A stretch of DNA of 5,315 nucleotides. Source: Sphingomonadaceae bacterium (GTDB lineage Bacteria > Pseudomonadota > Alphaproteobacteria > Sphingomonadales > Sphingomonadaceae). Of this stretch, positions 5,107 through 5,315 are shown one piece after another. The first letter of the stretch is position 1, and each line of letters begins with the position of its first letter. The notes under the pieces were generated by a model, which searched no databases, was not told the origin of the DNA, and saw nothing but the letters and a program-made list of their open reading frames with translations. The stretch is from assembly GCA_947442095.1 (NCBI GenBank), contig CANEVG010000265.1, forward strand, positions 1 through 5,315. Reading direction: 5' to 3'. The position numbers and the translations under genes are program-made.

Positions 5107-5315
5107 ATGACCATGAACCGCTTCTGGCAGCTCGACGCGCATCCGCAGCGCAGCGATTTCGCCAGCGCGCTGTCACTACGCGAGGAGGCACAGGCCCCGC
5201 TGGAAGAAGGCCAAGTGCGCATTGCCGCGCGCTGGCTCTCGATGGACGCGGGCACGCGCATGTGGATGAGCCCGCGCACCGATGGCTATCAGCCGCCGTT
5301 GCCGCTGGGCGCCAA
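5107..5315 (+). CDS. NADP-dependent medium-chain oxidoreductase, N-terminal part (runs off the window)
   Basis: Sixty-nine complete codons are present and the frame is open at the right edge. The protein starts MTMNRFWQL, has EEGQVRIAARWLSMDAGTRMWM at about 33-54 and then YQPPLPLG at 61-68. This is the N-terminal pattern of the zinc-free MDR group that includes NADPH-dependent 2-alkenal and prostaglandin reductases and CurA-like proteins (consensus about GEVLVR..YLSLDPYMRGRM...Y.PP..LG, from memory). Those enzymes reduce carbon-carbon double bonds of enones with NADPH. The nucleotide-binding domain lies outside the window. ATG 5107 or ATG 5113 could be the start; GGTGA at 5098-5102 is 4 or 10 bases away, so 5113 is equally plausible. 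It sits 4 bases after the VOC stop, clearly the same operon. Confidence 0.85.
   Translation, partial: MTMNRFWQLDAHPQRSDFASALSLREEAQAPLEEGQVRIAARWLSMDAGTRMWMSPRTDGYQPPLPLGA

Overview
The window is a GC-rich, densely coding piece of bacterial chromosome. Codon use favours G or C at third positions, gaps between genes are a few to about 30 bases, and the proteins look alphaproteobacterial. They resemble most closely what is seen in sphingomonads (Novosphingobium, Erythrobacter and relatives). The taxonomic guess comes from protein style only and was not tested by a search.

Layout. A short-chain dehydrogenase/reductase (SDR) gene lies on the minus strand (4-783). A divergent intergenic region of about 308 bases follows (784-1091). 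From 1092 to the right edge runs a tight plus-strand gene set: E1-alpha (1092-2066), E1-beta (2096-3109) and E2 (3139-4578) of a thiamine-diphosphate 2-oxo acid / acetoin-type dehydrogenase complex, then a vicinal-oxygen-chelate (VOC, glyoxalase-like) protein (4575-5102) and the first 69 codons of an NADP-dependent medium-chain oxidoreductase (5107 onward, cut by the window). E1-alpha to E1-beta and E1-beta to E2 are both separated by 29 bases. E2 and the VOC gene overlap by 4 bases, and the VOC gene and the oxidoreductase are 4 bases apart, so the five genes are very probably one operon.

How the genes may work together. E1 (an alpha2beta2-type heterotetramer) decarboxylates or cleaves a 2-oxo acid or alpha-hydroxyketone and passes the acyl group to the lipoyl lysine of E2, which transfers it to CoA. 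E3 (dihydrolipoamide dehydrogenase) is not in the window and must come from downstream or from another complex in the cell. E1-beta and the E2 lipoyl domain carry the signature style of acetoin dehydrogenase, but E2 ends in a normal acyltransferase domain and has two consecutive peripheral-subunit-binding domains, which is uncommon. The flanking SDR, VOC protein and NADP-dependent reductase suggest a dedicated catabolic pathway rather than housekeeping pyruvate dehydrogenase. The true substrate cannot be read from the sequence.

The most worthwhile second looks are the two-PSBD architecture of E2, the undefined pathway, a 17-codon ORF ending three bases before the E1-alpha start, an 11-bp direct duplication that supplies the E2 ribosome binding site, and candidate regulatory sequences in the divergent region. 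No CRISPR array, insertion sequence, tRNA or rRNA was seen.
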